A DNA stretch of 21,676 bases from Baffinella frigidus (Eukaryota > Cryptophyceae > Cryptomonadales > Baffinellaceae). This document shows positions 1 through 7,652 of this stretch, piece after piece (the stretch's first letter is position 1; each line of letters starts with the position of its first letter). The translations under genes and the position numbers were made by a program. A model generated the notes under the pieces. That model was not told the origin of the DNA. It saw only the letters and a list, made by a program, of their open reading frames with translations, and searched no databases. The DNA is taken from assembly GCA_026770585.1 (NCBI GenBank), contig MU646377.1:777705-799380 (forward strand). Reading direction: 5' to 3'.

Positions 1-141
1 CCCGGAGGTCCCGCCCCCCCCGGAGATGCCGGATGCCCCGCCCCCACCGGAGATCCCGACGGGAGGTGGCTGGGCGAGACCCCCGCGGCGCTCAGCCGCG
101 CCATGCTCCCCCGCGCCCCCTGCCGCGTGCGCGTGCGCTGC
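1..141 (-). CDS. DCAF15-like exon 11, partial, Gly-rich
   Basis: Open in the phase left by exon 10: AAHAHAAGGAGEHGAAERRG then a GISGGGG(A/T)SG repeat to the window edge. Acceptor GAACAG followed by G. Similar acceptor-like segments at 218-256 and 386-410 make the exact start ambiguous. Confidence 0.35.
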
Positions 142-3100
142 CTGTTCCAGGTGGGGGGGCGTTGAGCGTTCTCACGTGAGTAACGACACGGTCCTCACAG
201 CGCGCCGCCGCCCCCTTCTCCCGCGGGCCCCCTGCCGCGTGCGTGTCCACCTGCGGAAACGATTCAAAACATTACGTTCTGGCACAATGAAATTTACCAC
301 ACAATTAGTTTTTACTACTAATAGTGAAATATCTGTGCAGTAATTTTCGTTGCCAGAAAAGTGACATTTTCAATCGTTTCCGGAGTTGAGCGCGGCCTGT
401 TGCCAGGTGGGGGCGAAGTATGTATCAGCTTCTGACCACGTACGTATATATACGTTGTCACACGATTCAGCTTCAGACGCTGCAGTATGTGACCACGTAT
501 ATACACATGAGCTTCTGAAGGGCCCCCAGCCGCGTACGGTGCCTGCACCACGTAGGGGCGATCAGCTCTCTCACCTAAGTACCCACAAAGGTTCCTGATC
601 CTGCTTTTGGTCCGGATACCACTACTCCTGGTACCAGTACAGGAGCTGGTACTAGAACCTTCACCGGGTACTAGTGGCAGTACCTGGCACCGGTACTGGT
701 CCCGCCACAAGTTTTCCTATCAGCCTGTGGTTTCATATGAGCTGGGCTTCCGATCCGGGCTTAGTTTTCCTATGAGCGGGCTCGATCCGGGCTTAGTTTT
801 CCTACGAGCCGGGCTTACCGGCGGCGGCGCGGAGCGGCGTGCCACAGAAAACGGGCGTGCGCGCGACACATCCGGAACCCTTGCTTCAGAAACCCGTGTG
901 TTTCCTTGCTTCAGAACGCTCGACGCGGGCGTCACGTCCCCGCGCGTCTCGTCCGACGCGGGATTTTCGCCCGCGCTGCAGGTTGCGAGCCCCGCCCGCC
1001 CATTCGACTTTTCACGCCCCATCTGCCCATTCGACATTTCGGGCCCCGTCCGCCCGTTGGACTTTTCGGGCCCCGGCCGGCCGGTTGACGCGTTCGACGC
1101 GGGGGCGGCGGCCTCGGCGCTCTCGTCGCGCTCCTCGGTTCTGGGGAAGGATGCGTCGCCCCCTGCGGGTTGTAGCGTTGAAGGGTCAGCCCGCTTCGGG
1201 TTTGGTAGGGGTCAGGGGGGTGCGGCATGGGTTGCGTGTTTGGGGTGTAGGTTGCGCCCCTCCCGTCGCGCGCCTCCTCGCTACCGGGGAACGCTGTGTC
1301 GCCCCCTGTACGGTGTAGGGTGTGGGGGTCAGGTTTCACGGGGTGGGTTAGGTTGAAAACGCTTTACAAAAATGCTTTACAAAAAAGCTCAACCGTGAAC
1401 CGTAAACCGTAAACCCTAGATAGGGTGTAGGGCCTGGCGGACCTCCGCACGAGTCGACCAGCTGCAGATTTAGTAACAGGTTCAGCGTGTGGGTTTCAGG
1501 ATGAAACCGAATTACAAAAAACGCTTTACAAAGAACGCTGTTCGAAAACGTTCAGCTTCAAATCCTAAGGGATCTAAAGGGTGCAGGACCTGGTGAACCT
1601 CCGCACGATAGTCGATCAGACACAGGTCTGATCGGACAGCTGGTAGGTGCCCGCGGTTGTTGATGGTCAAATTGATGGTCCCATTCCGCGGGCAGGAGCG
1701 AAAGGTCCCATCCTTTGGGTGTTTCTGTAGTCCCACCCAGCTGTAATTCTTCAAGAGAGCAGCTCTCTCTCGTTCAGGGTGTAGGGCCTGGCAGACCTCC
1801 GCACGAGTCGATGAGGCGCAGGTCGTAGTCAGACAGCTGGTAGGTCCCCGCGGGCAGCAGCGCTGACGCCTGGCATGGGGTGGGAGAGGTTTAGGATACG
1901 GGGGTTAGGATTCAGGGTTCAGAATTTAGGGTCCCGGGTTCCGGGTTGCCCGCAGAGCGCGGATGCCTGGTGGTGGTTAAGATTGAGAGGTTAGGGTTGC
2001 GGGAGCCAGACAGTGCGCGAGAGGGGTTCAGGGTGCGGGGTTTAGGGTTTAGGGTTTAGGGTTCAGGGTGAATCCAGAATCCAGGTCGTTGGGGTTCAGG
2101 TTTCCAGGGCTTAGGGGTTGAAGTTAAGGGTGTGGGTTGAGAACGGAGGCCTTGAGCTCGGCGAGGAGCTACCCTTTGGGTTTAGGACTCAGAGTTTATG
2201 GTGTAGGGTTCGGAGTGTGTGGTTTAGGATTCAAGTTGAGTGTTCACAGTTGAGTGTTCAGGGTTCAGGGTTCAGCGGCGTGGGTTGAGGGAGGAGGCCT
2301 TGAGCTTGGAGAGGAACCCCCCTTCCGATTTAGGACTCAGAGTTTATGGTTTAGGGTTCAGAGTTTAGTGTTCACAGTTTAGGGTTGAGGGTTGAGGGTC
2401 CAGGGTTGAGGGTTCAGGGTTCAGGGTTCAGCGGTGAGGGTTGACGGAGGATGCCTTGAGCTTGGCGAGAAGCTCCCCAAGGTGGGCCTCCGCGTCGAAG
2501 CACGCATGCACCAGCCGCGCCGCTCCTGGTGTTGTGAGGTTGCGTTTGAACCAAAACCCCACACCCCAAACCATGCACCAGCCGCGCGGCCCCTGCAAGC
2601 GTGCACATGCTTCTGTGTCAACCCGCAAAGCATGCACCAGCTGCGCCGCCCCTGCACACCCTCGCCAAGGTTCAGCGGTAAATACATCAGGCTAGACCCA
2701 GGGCCTAAACGGAAGAGGCCTACACTCTGATTTACCCCCACACATCAGGGTAGGGGTAAATATATCAGGGTTCAGGCCGTCAGGTTAGAGTTAAGGCCTT
2801 AGGGGGGGTGGGCTCTAAACCATGAAAGGGGCTAGGCCGAAACCCCGAGGGGAACTCCCGAGGTTGGCCTCAGCGTCGAAGCACCAGCGGGGCATGGTTT
2901 GGCTTTCCCGTTTAGGCGTTGGGGTTTAGGCCTAGACCCGAAACAACCATTGGAAAAATCTGGGGCCGAGTCCCGAAATCACTGTCGGGCAAATGGGTTT
3001 GGGGCTTAGGGTTTGGGGTTTGGGGTTTGGGGTTTGGGGTTTGGGGTTTGGGGTTTGGGGTTTAGGGTATAGAGTTTGGGCGGTTCTAGACCTGCGGGAG

Positions 3101-5327
3101 GCGCGTCGACAGGACTGCCTCGCTCGTCTACATACCTGGATCGGGGCTCACGGTTGGGGTTTACGGTGCAGGGCTCAGGGTTCAGGGTTCGGGGTTTGGG
3201 GTTTGGGGTTTGGGGTTTGGGGTTTGGGGTTTGGGGTTTGGGGTTTCAGGTTTGGGGTTTCGGGTATCAAATCCAGGGTCTCGAGTTTAGAGATCAAGGT
3301 TTGGGGTTTCGGGTTTTGGATTTCAGGTTTGGGGTTTCGGGTTTCGGGTTTCGGGTGTCGGGTGTCGGGTCTCGTGTTTCATGTCTCGTGTTTCATGTGT
3401 CGGGTCTCGGGTCTCGTGTTGCGTTTTTTCGGTTCTCAGGTCTCGGGGCTTGGTGTTCGGGTGTTAGGGTGTGGGAGTTACCCGAGCGAGGCCTCGATGT
3501 CGTGTTGGTCGCCGAATGGCACGTGCGTCGGCGCGCCGAACGCCGAAACCTGTATACACCATTTTTACTTTTTGTTAACAACCGCCAAATGGAATGTTGG
3601 TTAAGCACACAAATGCTCAGTCCCCAAACCCTAATTCTTTGTTCAATCCCCAAACTCTGAATCCGTGCGTATGCAGGCGTGCGCACATAATTATGTGATC
3701 GAATGATACACCATTCGGAGCCTGATACGTTCTTGACAATTCACCTGGACAAATTGAGCATGCGGAGGTGCACACGGTCTTCAAAAATCCACGACAGAGA
3801 GGGGGCTTAGGGTTCAGGGGTTCGGGGTGCGGGGTTCGGAGTTTGGGGTTCGGGGTTCAGGGTTCGGGGCTAGGGGTTAGGGGTTAGGGGTGAGAGGTTA
3901 GGGGTAAAGGTTGAGTGTTGAGTTTTGAGTTTTGAGTTCTGAGTTTTGAGTGTTGGTTGTTGGGTGTTGGGTGTTGAGGGTCGAGTGTTGAGGGGGGGGG
4001 GGCGATACCGCGGAGACGAACCGCACCGAGTCCCCCGTGTTGACCTGATGTCGGGGTTCGGGGTTCGTCTTGCGTCTTTCGTCTTTCGGGCTTCGGGTCT
4101 ACGTGCAGCGTGTGGAGTTCGTTTTGACACGCTTCACACAGCAGTCATGGCGCACGGCGCTTCAAAAAACGTGGTTGGTGGAGTTAGGGTTCCGAGCGCT
4201 GACCGCGAGCGAGAAACGGCCAGGGTTTCGGGTTTCGGGTGTCGGGGTTCGGGCAGCTACTGCGAGCGAGACGGGGAGAGAGTCGGGGCGGTCCGAGCGG
4301 GAGAAGGGCACTTCCACAAAACATCCACGGTTCACGGCTCTTCAAAAAACTTCTAGGGTTTCGGGTTTCGGGTTTCGTGCTTCGGGGTTCGGGTTTCGGG
4401 TAGTTACCGCAAGCGAGACGGGGAGGGTGTCGGGGCGGTCCGAGCGGGGGGAGGAGGGCACACACCATTCAGGGGCCACGGCTGTCTTCAAAATCTCGCG
4501 GGGTTCGGGGTTACGGCCCTTCAAAACGGTGAGGGTTTCGGGTTTCGGGTAGTTACAGCGAGCGAAACGGGCAACGCGTCAGCGCGGCAGGAGCTCTTCA
4601 AAAACGCTTCGGGTTTCGGGGTTTGGGTTTCGGGTTTCGGGTAGTTACCGCGAGTGAGACGGGTAATGCGTCGGGTTGGTCCAAGCGGGAGGAGGGCACG
4701 ACGCAGATCGACGGCTGCACTGCGGGGTACGGCGGTCGCACCTGCTTGCACGGTTCGGGTTCCGAGTTAGAGAACCGAAACCCGAAACCACACGGATACA
4801 ATCTATCTCGGGAGAACGTGTTTCAGGGGTAGGGCGATCGCACTTGGGGGGGGTTGCTTTCGGGTTACGGCCGTCGGGTTTCAGGTTTCGGGGTTCGGGT
4901 TTTCGGGGTTGAGTTTTTGGGTGTACAGGTTATGCTCCACACTGGGTACGGCGGTCGCACCTGCTCCCGGGGTTCGGGTTCCGGGTTAGAAACCATAAGC
5001 CCTAAACCCTAAACCAGGCTGATAGAATCTATCTCCGGAGAACGTGTTTGAGGGGTACGGCGGGGGTCGCGTTCCGGGTTACAAAACGCCGAAACCCGAA
5101 ACCCGAAACCCGAAACCCGAAACCCGAAACCCGAAACCAGGCTTCGGGTTTCAGGTGTCCAGATTATGCTCCCGCGGGAGCACATGCCGTGAGGACGGGG
5201 GATTTAATCTCAGAACATAACACAATCTGTCAATAAGTACACTCGTCTAAGCCTTGGTTTTAATTCAGGGTTTAGGGTTCAGGGTTTAGGTTTTGGGGTT
5301 TAGGATTTAGGGTTCAGGGCTTAGGGT

Positions 5328-5373
<46 letters not shown>

Positions 5374-7380
5374 GGTTCAGAGTTCAGGGTTTAGGGTTCA
5401 GGGTTCAGGGTTCAGGGTTTAGAGGGATGAGACCAGGTAGGTGGCGTGGAGGACGAGCGAGCCAGCGGGAGAGCGCGGGGAGAGGACCAGTGACACCGAC
5501 TGCCGCCGCGAGGGTTGCGTTTCCTGCGGCCGCGCCAGGTCACACGGCTGCGCCAGGTCACACGGCCGCGCCAGGTCACAAGCGGGCATTCGCCTACAGT
5601 TCATTCGGAGGTTCTTTCCCAGGAAACACGCCAAAACTCGTGAGACCGACTGCCGCCGAGAGGGCTGCGTTTCCTGCCGCAGGAGGGGAGAGAAGTAGCC
5701 GTTTATTGGAAGCGACATGAGGGGCATGCGTTCCCCCCTGCAGAGGCTGTGGTGGCCTCGGAGAGGAAACACGAGTTTATGAATTCTTGTCCATTTTGGG
5801 GTTCCTGCGGCCCGGGTGAGACAATGCCGAAGCGTCCCCAACGGGGGGGGGATGGGAGAAGCTACGCGTTTGTTTGGACCGCAACCAATATGCCCTCCCG
5901 AGGGGGGTGTACACGCGGGTTGGTTCAACGGTGTGTGCAGCACGAGGAAGGCGACGGGGTTGTGTGTCTCCTGGTCGTTTTCAGGGGATTCAGTTTCCTA
6001 GAGCGATTTCGCATCTGTTGGCCACGAAAAAATCAAAACTATGGCAAACGGTGTCGGTTTAGTACCAGCACCGTCAACGTATGCCATTATTTCATTCTGT
6101 TCTCAGTTTGCGGGCAGCGGACCCGAGCCATCTTTACCCAAAAGCCACTCTACTCTCCAAACCCGCACCCACCCGGTGAGTCCCCTCGGACCAGCCCCTT
6201 CAGGGGGTCCCACCACCCTCGCCTAACCCAACTCATTCCTCGGACAACGAATTCCCTGTCTGCTCAAAACACTACGAGGCACAGCAGCCCAGGATATCCG
6301 GTGTAATGTGACCAACAATTGCTGAATTTTGGCGTGTTTCCTAAGAAACAATCCAATCATTGACTTAAGACTGTTCCTCCTAGTGTTCTGAGTGGCAGTC
6401 CTCGTCCTGGCAGAAACCCACGTAAGGAACCCATTCAATGTCAGCCGCCTTTTGTGCTATCTTGAGGGTTAATTTTGTCAGATTGTGCTATCTTAGCTTC
6501 GACATAGCTTTACCACAGGACAAACCCCACCCCAAGAGAGAAACCCCACGGTTTATATTGAATGGCCTTTCCGATAAATTTCAGGCAGGCTGCGGTCCCT
6601 AGACAGGCGCTCTTGTCTGATGAAGTTTGTTGGAACCAATGAAACCGCAGAATCCAGGGCGTTGCAGAACGGAATCCAGCCGAGCGCGACCGCGCAAGCC
6701 ATTAGGGGCGGCTTAGCCCTCGGTCTCGTATTACTTTTGTGGTCTCATTGTACTGGGGCTCGAGGGGCGGATGGAGTGACTTGCCTGGTCGAGTTCCCAC
6801 GGGGAGCCGCTGCCCGCGACGAGGATGAAGTGCGGGGACGTGCACTCCGCGCACACGATGCTGGCTGGCACCGCGTCGAAGCACTCCGTCGCGCCTGCGC
6901 CCGCCGAGCCTCAGAGCTTGCGAGGGGAAGCGCGCACATGATGCATTTGCAGGAGCCGGGTTGGGCGCTGCGGGTGTCCGGGGTTCAACGTGCAGTGTGC
7001 ATAGTCTAGGGGTGGTGGGCGCAGGCCTCACCAAAATCGAGAGCGTTTGTGCCGCAGGAAAAAACAGGGACGGAGAACGCCAGGCTCAAGGTCCCGATTG
7101 CCCCGGCTGGCATCCGCCACAGCTCGAGCACGTACCCCCCGCCGTTGCTTTCCTCCCCGGAGAACGTGTAGCTCAGCAGGTGCTCGCCGTCAGAGGTGAA
7201 GCCCAGGATGACCGACCCCGCCGCGGGATGACCTAGCCCAACAAGGGAGTCCAGCTCGATCTCCTCTCTCCTCTCGCCAAACGGCGCACTGCGCAGCGCT
7301 GTAGGGAGGCGCGCGGTGCTCTCGCGCCGCTGCAGGCCCGCGAGGAGACCTCGCGAACGCTTCGCGGACCGCTCTTCCAT
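1..7380 (-). CDS. DCAF15-like CUL4-DDB1 substrate receptor, 11 exons, 3' end outside the window
   Basis: Ten complete exons give 426 codons in phase, plus a partial eleventh. Residues 49-72 contain LGH...SVILGFTSDGEHLLSYT, resembling the DCAF15 N-terminal WD40 segment GHxFLGFSxxGxYVLSYT. Exon 2 (CFDAVPASIVCAECTS), exon 3 (SLVLHATYL), exon 4 (YPAVQPSICVVP), exon 5 (VNTGDSVRFVSA) and exon 9 (YQLSDYDLRLIDSCG) line up in order with DCAF15 blocks, the last with FSDYDIVILEV. DCAF15 presents substrates to the CRL4 ubiquitin ligase; in animals, aryl sulfonamides make it target the splicing factor RBM39. The assignment rests on remembered similarity, and a divergent DCAF relative is possible. The start is the first ATG of an open frame 245 bp from the SMU1 start. 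Exons 10-11 are low-complexity and least certain. Confidence 0.75.
255..381. mobile_element. Inverted-repeat (MITE-like) element, ACTACACA family, copy A
   Basis: Terminal arms begin GGAAACGATT (255-264) and end with its complement AATCGTTTCC (372-381). Imperfect arms continue inward through TGGCA...AAATTTACCACACA. The interior shares TAGTAAAAACTAATTGTGTG with the other two copies. No convincing target duplication seen. Lies in DCAF15-like intron 10. Confidence 0.7.
420..720. repeat. Unassigned part of DCAF15-like intron 10 with GGTACTGG and ACGTATATA repeats
   Basis: GACCACGTACGTATATAYACG-like segments recur at 434-455 and 491-508, and GCTTCTGA at 429 and 511. From 628 to 705 a GGTAC(C/T)AGTAC-type short repeat gives local dyad symmetry. 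A CGGGCTTAGTTTTCCTA direct repeat lies at about 755-772 and 789-804, partly overlapping the region next to exon 10. No gene seen. Confidence 0.6.
819..1162 (-). CDS. DCAF15-like exon 10, low-complexity insert
   Basis: Two bases plus 114 codons without a stop, from GDASFPRTEERDESAEAAAP to RRSAPPP. It has a threefold short peptide repeat (GPEKSNGRT, GPEMSNGQM, GREKSNGRA) and reads as disordered sequence. Acceptor CCGCAG, donor CCG then GTAAGC (good consensus). Phase fits exon 9, but no conserved domain is visible, so a non-coding GC-rich repeat is an alternative. Confidence 0.5.
1262..1325 (-). repeat. Acceptor-edge copy of DCAF15-like exon 10
   Basis: CGGGGAACGCTGTGTCGCCC + CCTG (1287-1310) matches GGGGAAGGATGCGTCGCCCC + CTG (1144-1165) at the true acceptor; adjoining CTCCTCG is shared. 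Confidence 0.7.
1424..1660 (-). repeat. Two decayed copies of DCAF15-like exon 9
   Basis: GGACCTGGTGAACCTCCGCA and TCGATCAGACACAGG...GGACAGCTGGTAGGTGCCCG (1584-1652) copy most of exon 9 with indels. GGCCTGGCGGACCTCCGCAC (1431-1450) copies its last bases and donor. Both lie on the donor side. Confidence 0.82.
1797..1869 (-). CDS. DCAF15-like exon 9
   Basis: 24 codons plus one base: ASALLPAGTYQLSDYDLRLI and DSCG. LSDYDLRLID resembles FSDYDIVILE of the DCAF15 C-terminal domain. Acceptor TGCCAG, donor GGAG then GTCTGC. Two decayed copies follow at about 1573-1660 and 1424-1462. Confidence 0.72.
2138..2325 (-). repeat. Two donor-edge copies of DCAF15-like exon 8
   Basis: GGAGGCCTTGAGCTCGGCGA at about 2143-2162 and GGAGGCCTTGAGCTTGGAGA at about 2293-2312 match the exon 8 end GGATGCCTTGAGCTTGGCGA at 2449-2468. 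All carry the GC donor context. Confidence 0.82.
2455..2525 (-). CDS. DCAF15-like exon 8
   Basis: Two bases completing Gly, then AARLVHACFDAEAHLGELLA and KLK. Acceptor CACCAG, donor is GC (AAG then GCATCC). It is flanked upstream by acceptor-edge copies that start CAG-GGGC, and downstream by donor-edge copies; only this copy is complete. Confidence 0.65.
2565..2900 (-). repeat. Acceptor-edge and internal copies of DCAF15-like exon 8
   Basis: GCATGCACCAGCCGCGC at 2504-2520 (exon) recurs at about 2572-2588 and 2632-2648 (CAGCTGCGC), each followed by CCCCTGC, a CAG acceptor on the minus strand. A more internal copy (GGCCTCAGCGTCGAAGCACC) lies at about 2867-2886. The sequence from 2900 to 2990 is unassigned. 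Confidence 0.82.
2993..3260 (-). repeat. GGGGTTT heptamer arrays, DCAF15-like introns 6-7
   Basis: Near-perfect GGGGTTT tracts at about 2999-3064 and 3188-3246 on the + strand flank exon 7. Seven-base periodicity gives a long spurious + strand frame rich in GLGFGVWG. The variant is distinct from the TTTCGGG form that dominates next to exon 4. Confidence 0.85.
3092..3135 (-). CDS. DCAF15-like exon 7
   Basis: Completes a Gly codon, then YVDERGSPVDAPPA and one base. Acceptor ATCCAG, donor GCAG then GTCTAG. It is the piece that reconciles the phase-2 exit of exon 6 with the phase-1 entry of exon 8. Confidence 0.58.
3260..3480 (-). repeat. GGGTTTC and GTGTCGG-type array, DCAF15-like intron 6
   Basis: From about 3265 the unit changes to GGGTTTC and then to TCGTGTTTCATG/GGTGTCGG variants, running to within a few bases of the exon 6 donor. 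No gene-like content. Confidence 0.7.
3482..3549 (-). CDS. DCAF15-like exon 6
   Basis: 22 codons plus two bases: VSAFGAPTHVPFGDQHDIEA and SL. Acceptor ATACAG, donor GG then GTAACT. A non-repetitive island in heptamer-rich intron sequence; phase fits both neighbours. Confidence 0.62.
3800..4000 (-). repeat. GGGTTAGG / GTTTTGA repeats, DCAF15-like intron 5
   Basis: GGGGTTAGG-type then GAGTTTTGAGT and GGTGTTGG-type short repeats, ending in a G run next to exon 5. The stretch 3560-3800 between exon 6 and this array is unique-looking AT-richer sequence without a recognisable gene. Confidence 0.65.
4009..4044 (-). CDS. DCAF15-like exon 5
   Basis: 12 codons, VNTGDSVRFVSA, phase 0. NT-S(V/L)--SAV resembles LLNTSYSLVACAV in DCAF15. 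Acceptor CATCAG, donor GCG then GTATCG. Short, so confidence is moderate. Confidence 0.6.
4194..4600 (-). repeat. Four donor-edge copies of DCAF15-like exon 4
   Basis: Each unit holds a version of TTACCGCGAGCGAGACGGG (the complement of exon 4's end plus its donor) at about 4198, 4250, 4396 and 4548. Two of them (4250, 4396) extend through CGGGGCGGTCCGAGCGGG and GGGCAC into more of the exon. Units are separated by TTTCGGG heptamers and CTTCAAAAAAC. All lie on the intron side of the exon donor. Confidence 0.82.
4649..4741 (-). CDS. DCAF15-like exon 4
   Basis: 31 codons, phase 0: VRPPYPAVQPSICVVPSSRL and DQPDALPVSLA. YP-VQPS resembles YPFPTFQP of DCAF15. Acceptor AAGCAG, donor GCG then GTAACT. 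Four donor-edge and three acceptor-edge copies surround it, more than for any other exon. Confidence 0.72.
4826..5075 (-). repeat. Three acceptor-edge copies of DCAF15-like exon 4
   Basis: GGGTACGGCGGTCGCACCTGC at the true acceptor (4734-4744) recurs nearly intact at about 4946-4966 and weakly at 4829-4845 and 5055-5072. AGAATCTATCTC(C/G)GGAGAACGTGTTT is also repeated (4799-4823, 5026-5049), so the duplicated unit was larger than the exon edge. Confidence 0.8.
5087..5140 (+). repeat. CCCGAAA array in opposite orientation
   Basis: About seven CCCGAAA units on the + strand, opposite to the surrounding GGGTTT-type orientation. One of the few inverted heptamer blocks in the DCAF15-like gene. Confidence 0.85.
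5262..5425 (-). repeat. TTTAGGG / TTGAGGG / TTCAGGG array abutting DCAF15-like exon 3 donor
   Basis: A block of TTGAGGG repeated about eight times (5328-5382), flanked by TTTAGGG and TTCAGGG units. It ends nine bases from the exon 3 donor, so splicing machinery there works beside pure heptamer repeats. Confidence 0.88.
5434..5523 (-). CDS. DCAF15-like exon 3
   Basis: 30 codons, phase 0 at both ends: ETQPSRRQSVSLVLSPRSPA and GSLVLHATYL. LHATYLV resembles LHTKYQVV of DCAF15. Acceptor GCCGCAG, donor CTG then GTCTCA. An acceptor-edge copy lies upstream near 5640-5680. Confidence 0.7.
5523..5690 (-). repeat. GCCAGGTCACACGGC tandem repeat and acceptor-edge copy of exon 3
   Basis: GCGCCAGGTCACACGGC occurs three times at about 5530-5583. 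Then GACCGACTGCCGCCGAGAGG and CTGCGTTTCCTGC at 5645-5677 copies the first half of exon 3 with its acceptor. The remainder up to 6290 has no recognisable gene. Confidence 0.78.
6290..6405 (+). repeat. Dispersed repeat copy 1
   Basis: Starts GGATATCCGG and includes GTGACCAACAATTGCTGAAT, TTTTGGCGTGTTTCCTAAGA, AACAATCCAATCATTGA and TAGTGTTCTGA. Closely similar to 11514-11627. Lies in DCAF15-like intron 2. Confidence 0.75.
6785..6894 (-). CDS. DCAF15-like exon 2
   Basis: Completes a Gly codon, then 36 codons: ATECFDAVPASIVCAECTSP and HFILVAGSGSPWELDQ. Acceptor GCGCAG, donor is GC (CAG then GCAAGT). Phase fits exons 1 and 3 exactly. Confidence 0.8.
7032..7380 (-). CDS. DCAF15-like exon 1
   Basis: 116 codons plus one base, from MEERSAKRSRGLLAGL to GTNALDF. 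A basic head is followed by ARLPTALRSAPFGERR and the WD40-like core LGFTSDGEHLLSYTFSGEES. The donor GTGAGG is the best consensus in the gene. No in-frame upstream ATG was recognised. Confidence 0.82.
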
Positions 7381-7625
7381 CTCGTTGTGCTGTCCCCGCC
7401 CACAAGCCCCTCCGCTGCAAATCCAAGAGCTCCAATTCCCAAATATACGATAAGAGTCGTATATTTGGGCTAAGTTTGCAGGTTAACTTAGCCCAAATAT
7501 ACGACGTGAAAAGCTCACGCTCACTCTCGCTCTGTCCCTCGCGGCCTTGCTTGTGTTTGAGGACAGCTGCAAGCAGACACAACCACCAGCGCTTCCGGCG
7601 CCGTGGAGGAGCGTGTACCGTCGCC
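7381..7625. promoter_or_regulatory. Shared divergent intergenic region / bidirectional promoter
   Basis: The 245 bp between the two start codons must hold the 5' leaders and core promoters of both genes unless there are upstream non-coding exons. It contains a nested palindrome (7438-7504) and a CT/TC-rich stretch before the SMU1 ATG. No canonical TATA box can be assigned, though TATATTT lies inside the palindrome. Confidence 0.65.
7438..7504. repeat. Nested palindrome with three copies of CCCAAATATACGA
   Basis: CCCAAATATACGA occurs at 7438-7450 (+), 7457-7469 (-) and 7492-7504 (+). The second and third are the ends of perfect 20-bp arms, TCGTATATTTGGGCTAAGTT at 7457-7476 against 7485-7504, with an 8-base loop. 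It may be a dyad binding site for both promoters or a short inverted-repeat element. Confidence 0.85.
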
Positions 7626-7652
7626 ATGTCCGAGCTCGAAGTCGACGCCCAG
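7626..7652 (+). CDS. SMU1: SMU1 exon 1
   Basis: Codes MSELEVDAQ (residues 1-9), ending CAG before donor GTAGGT, phase 0. The ATG is preceded by GCC. A tiny first exon is supported because exon 2 continues directly with the LisH motif. Confidence 0.85.

Larger units (their letters stand above)
1360..2435 (-). repeat. DCAF15-like introns 8-9: degenerate heptamers and exon copies
   Basis: The sequence outside exon 9 is largely degenerate TTTAGGG-type repeats on the + strand, e.g. GGGTTTAGGGTTTAGGGTTT near 2038-2065 and GGGTTCAGGGTTCAGGGTTC near 2411-2432. On the gene's own sense strand they read as CCCTAAA. CTTTACAAAAA short repeats occur at 1350-1540. Confidence 0.75.

Noticed and set aside
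607-1356. 249-codon + strand frame
   Set aside because: GC-rich shadow of the minus-strand exon 10 frame, which has phase-consistent splice sites. No family resemblance.
2504-2672. Three repeated GCATGCACCAG(C)CGCGC segments as a tandem coding repeat
   Set aside because: Each is followed by a separate CAG acceptor on the minus strand and only one continues into an open, conserved-looking frame, so they are acceptor-edge copies.
2993-3660. Long + strand open frames (about 200 codons) rich in GLGFGVWG
   Set aside because: They arise from GGGGTTT heptamers, whose seven-base period avoids stops. They overlap minus-strand exons 6-7 and have no start context or non-repeat domain.
5749-6306. 185-codon + strand frame
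   Set aside because: Lies in DCAF15-like intron 2, no recognisable domain, and its end runs into the dispersed repeat at 6290.
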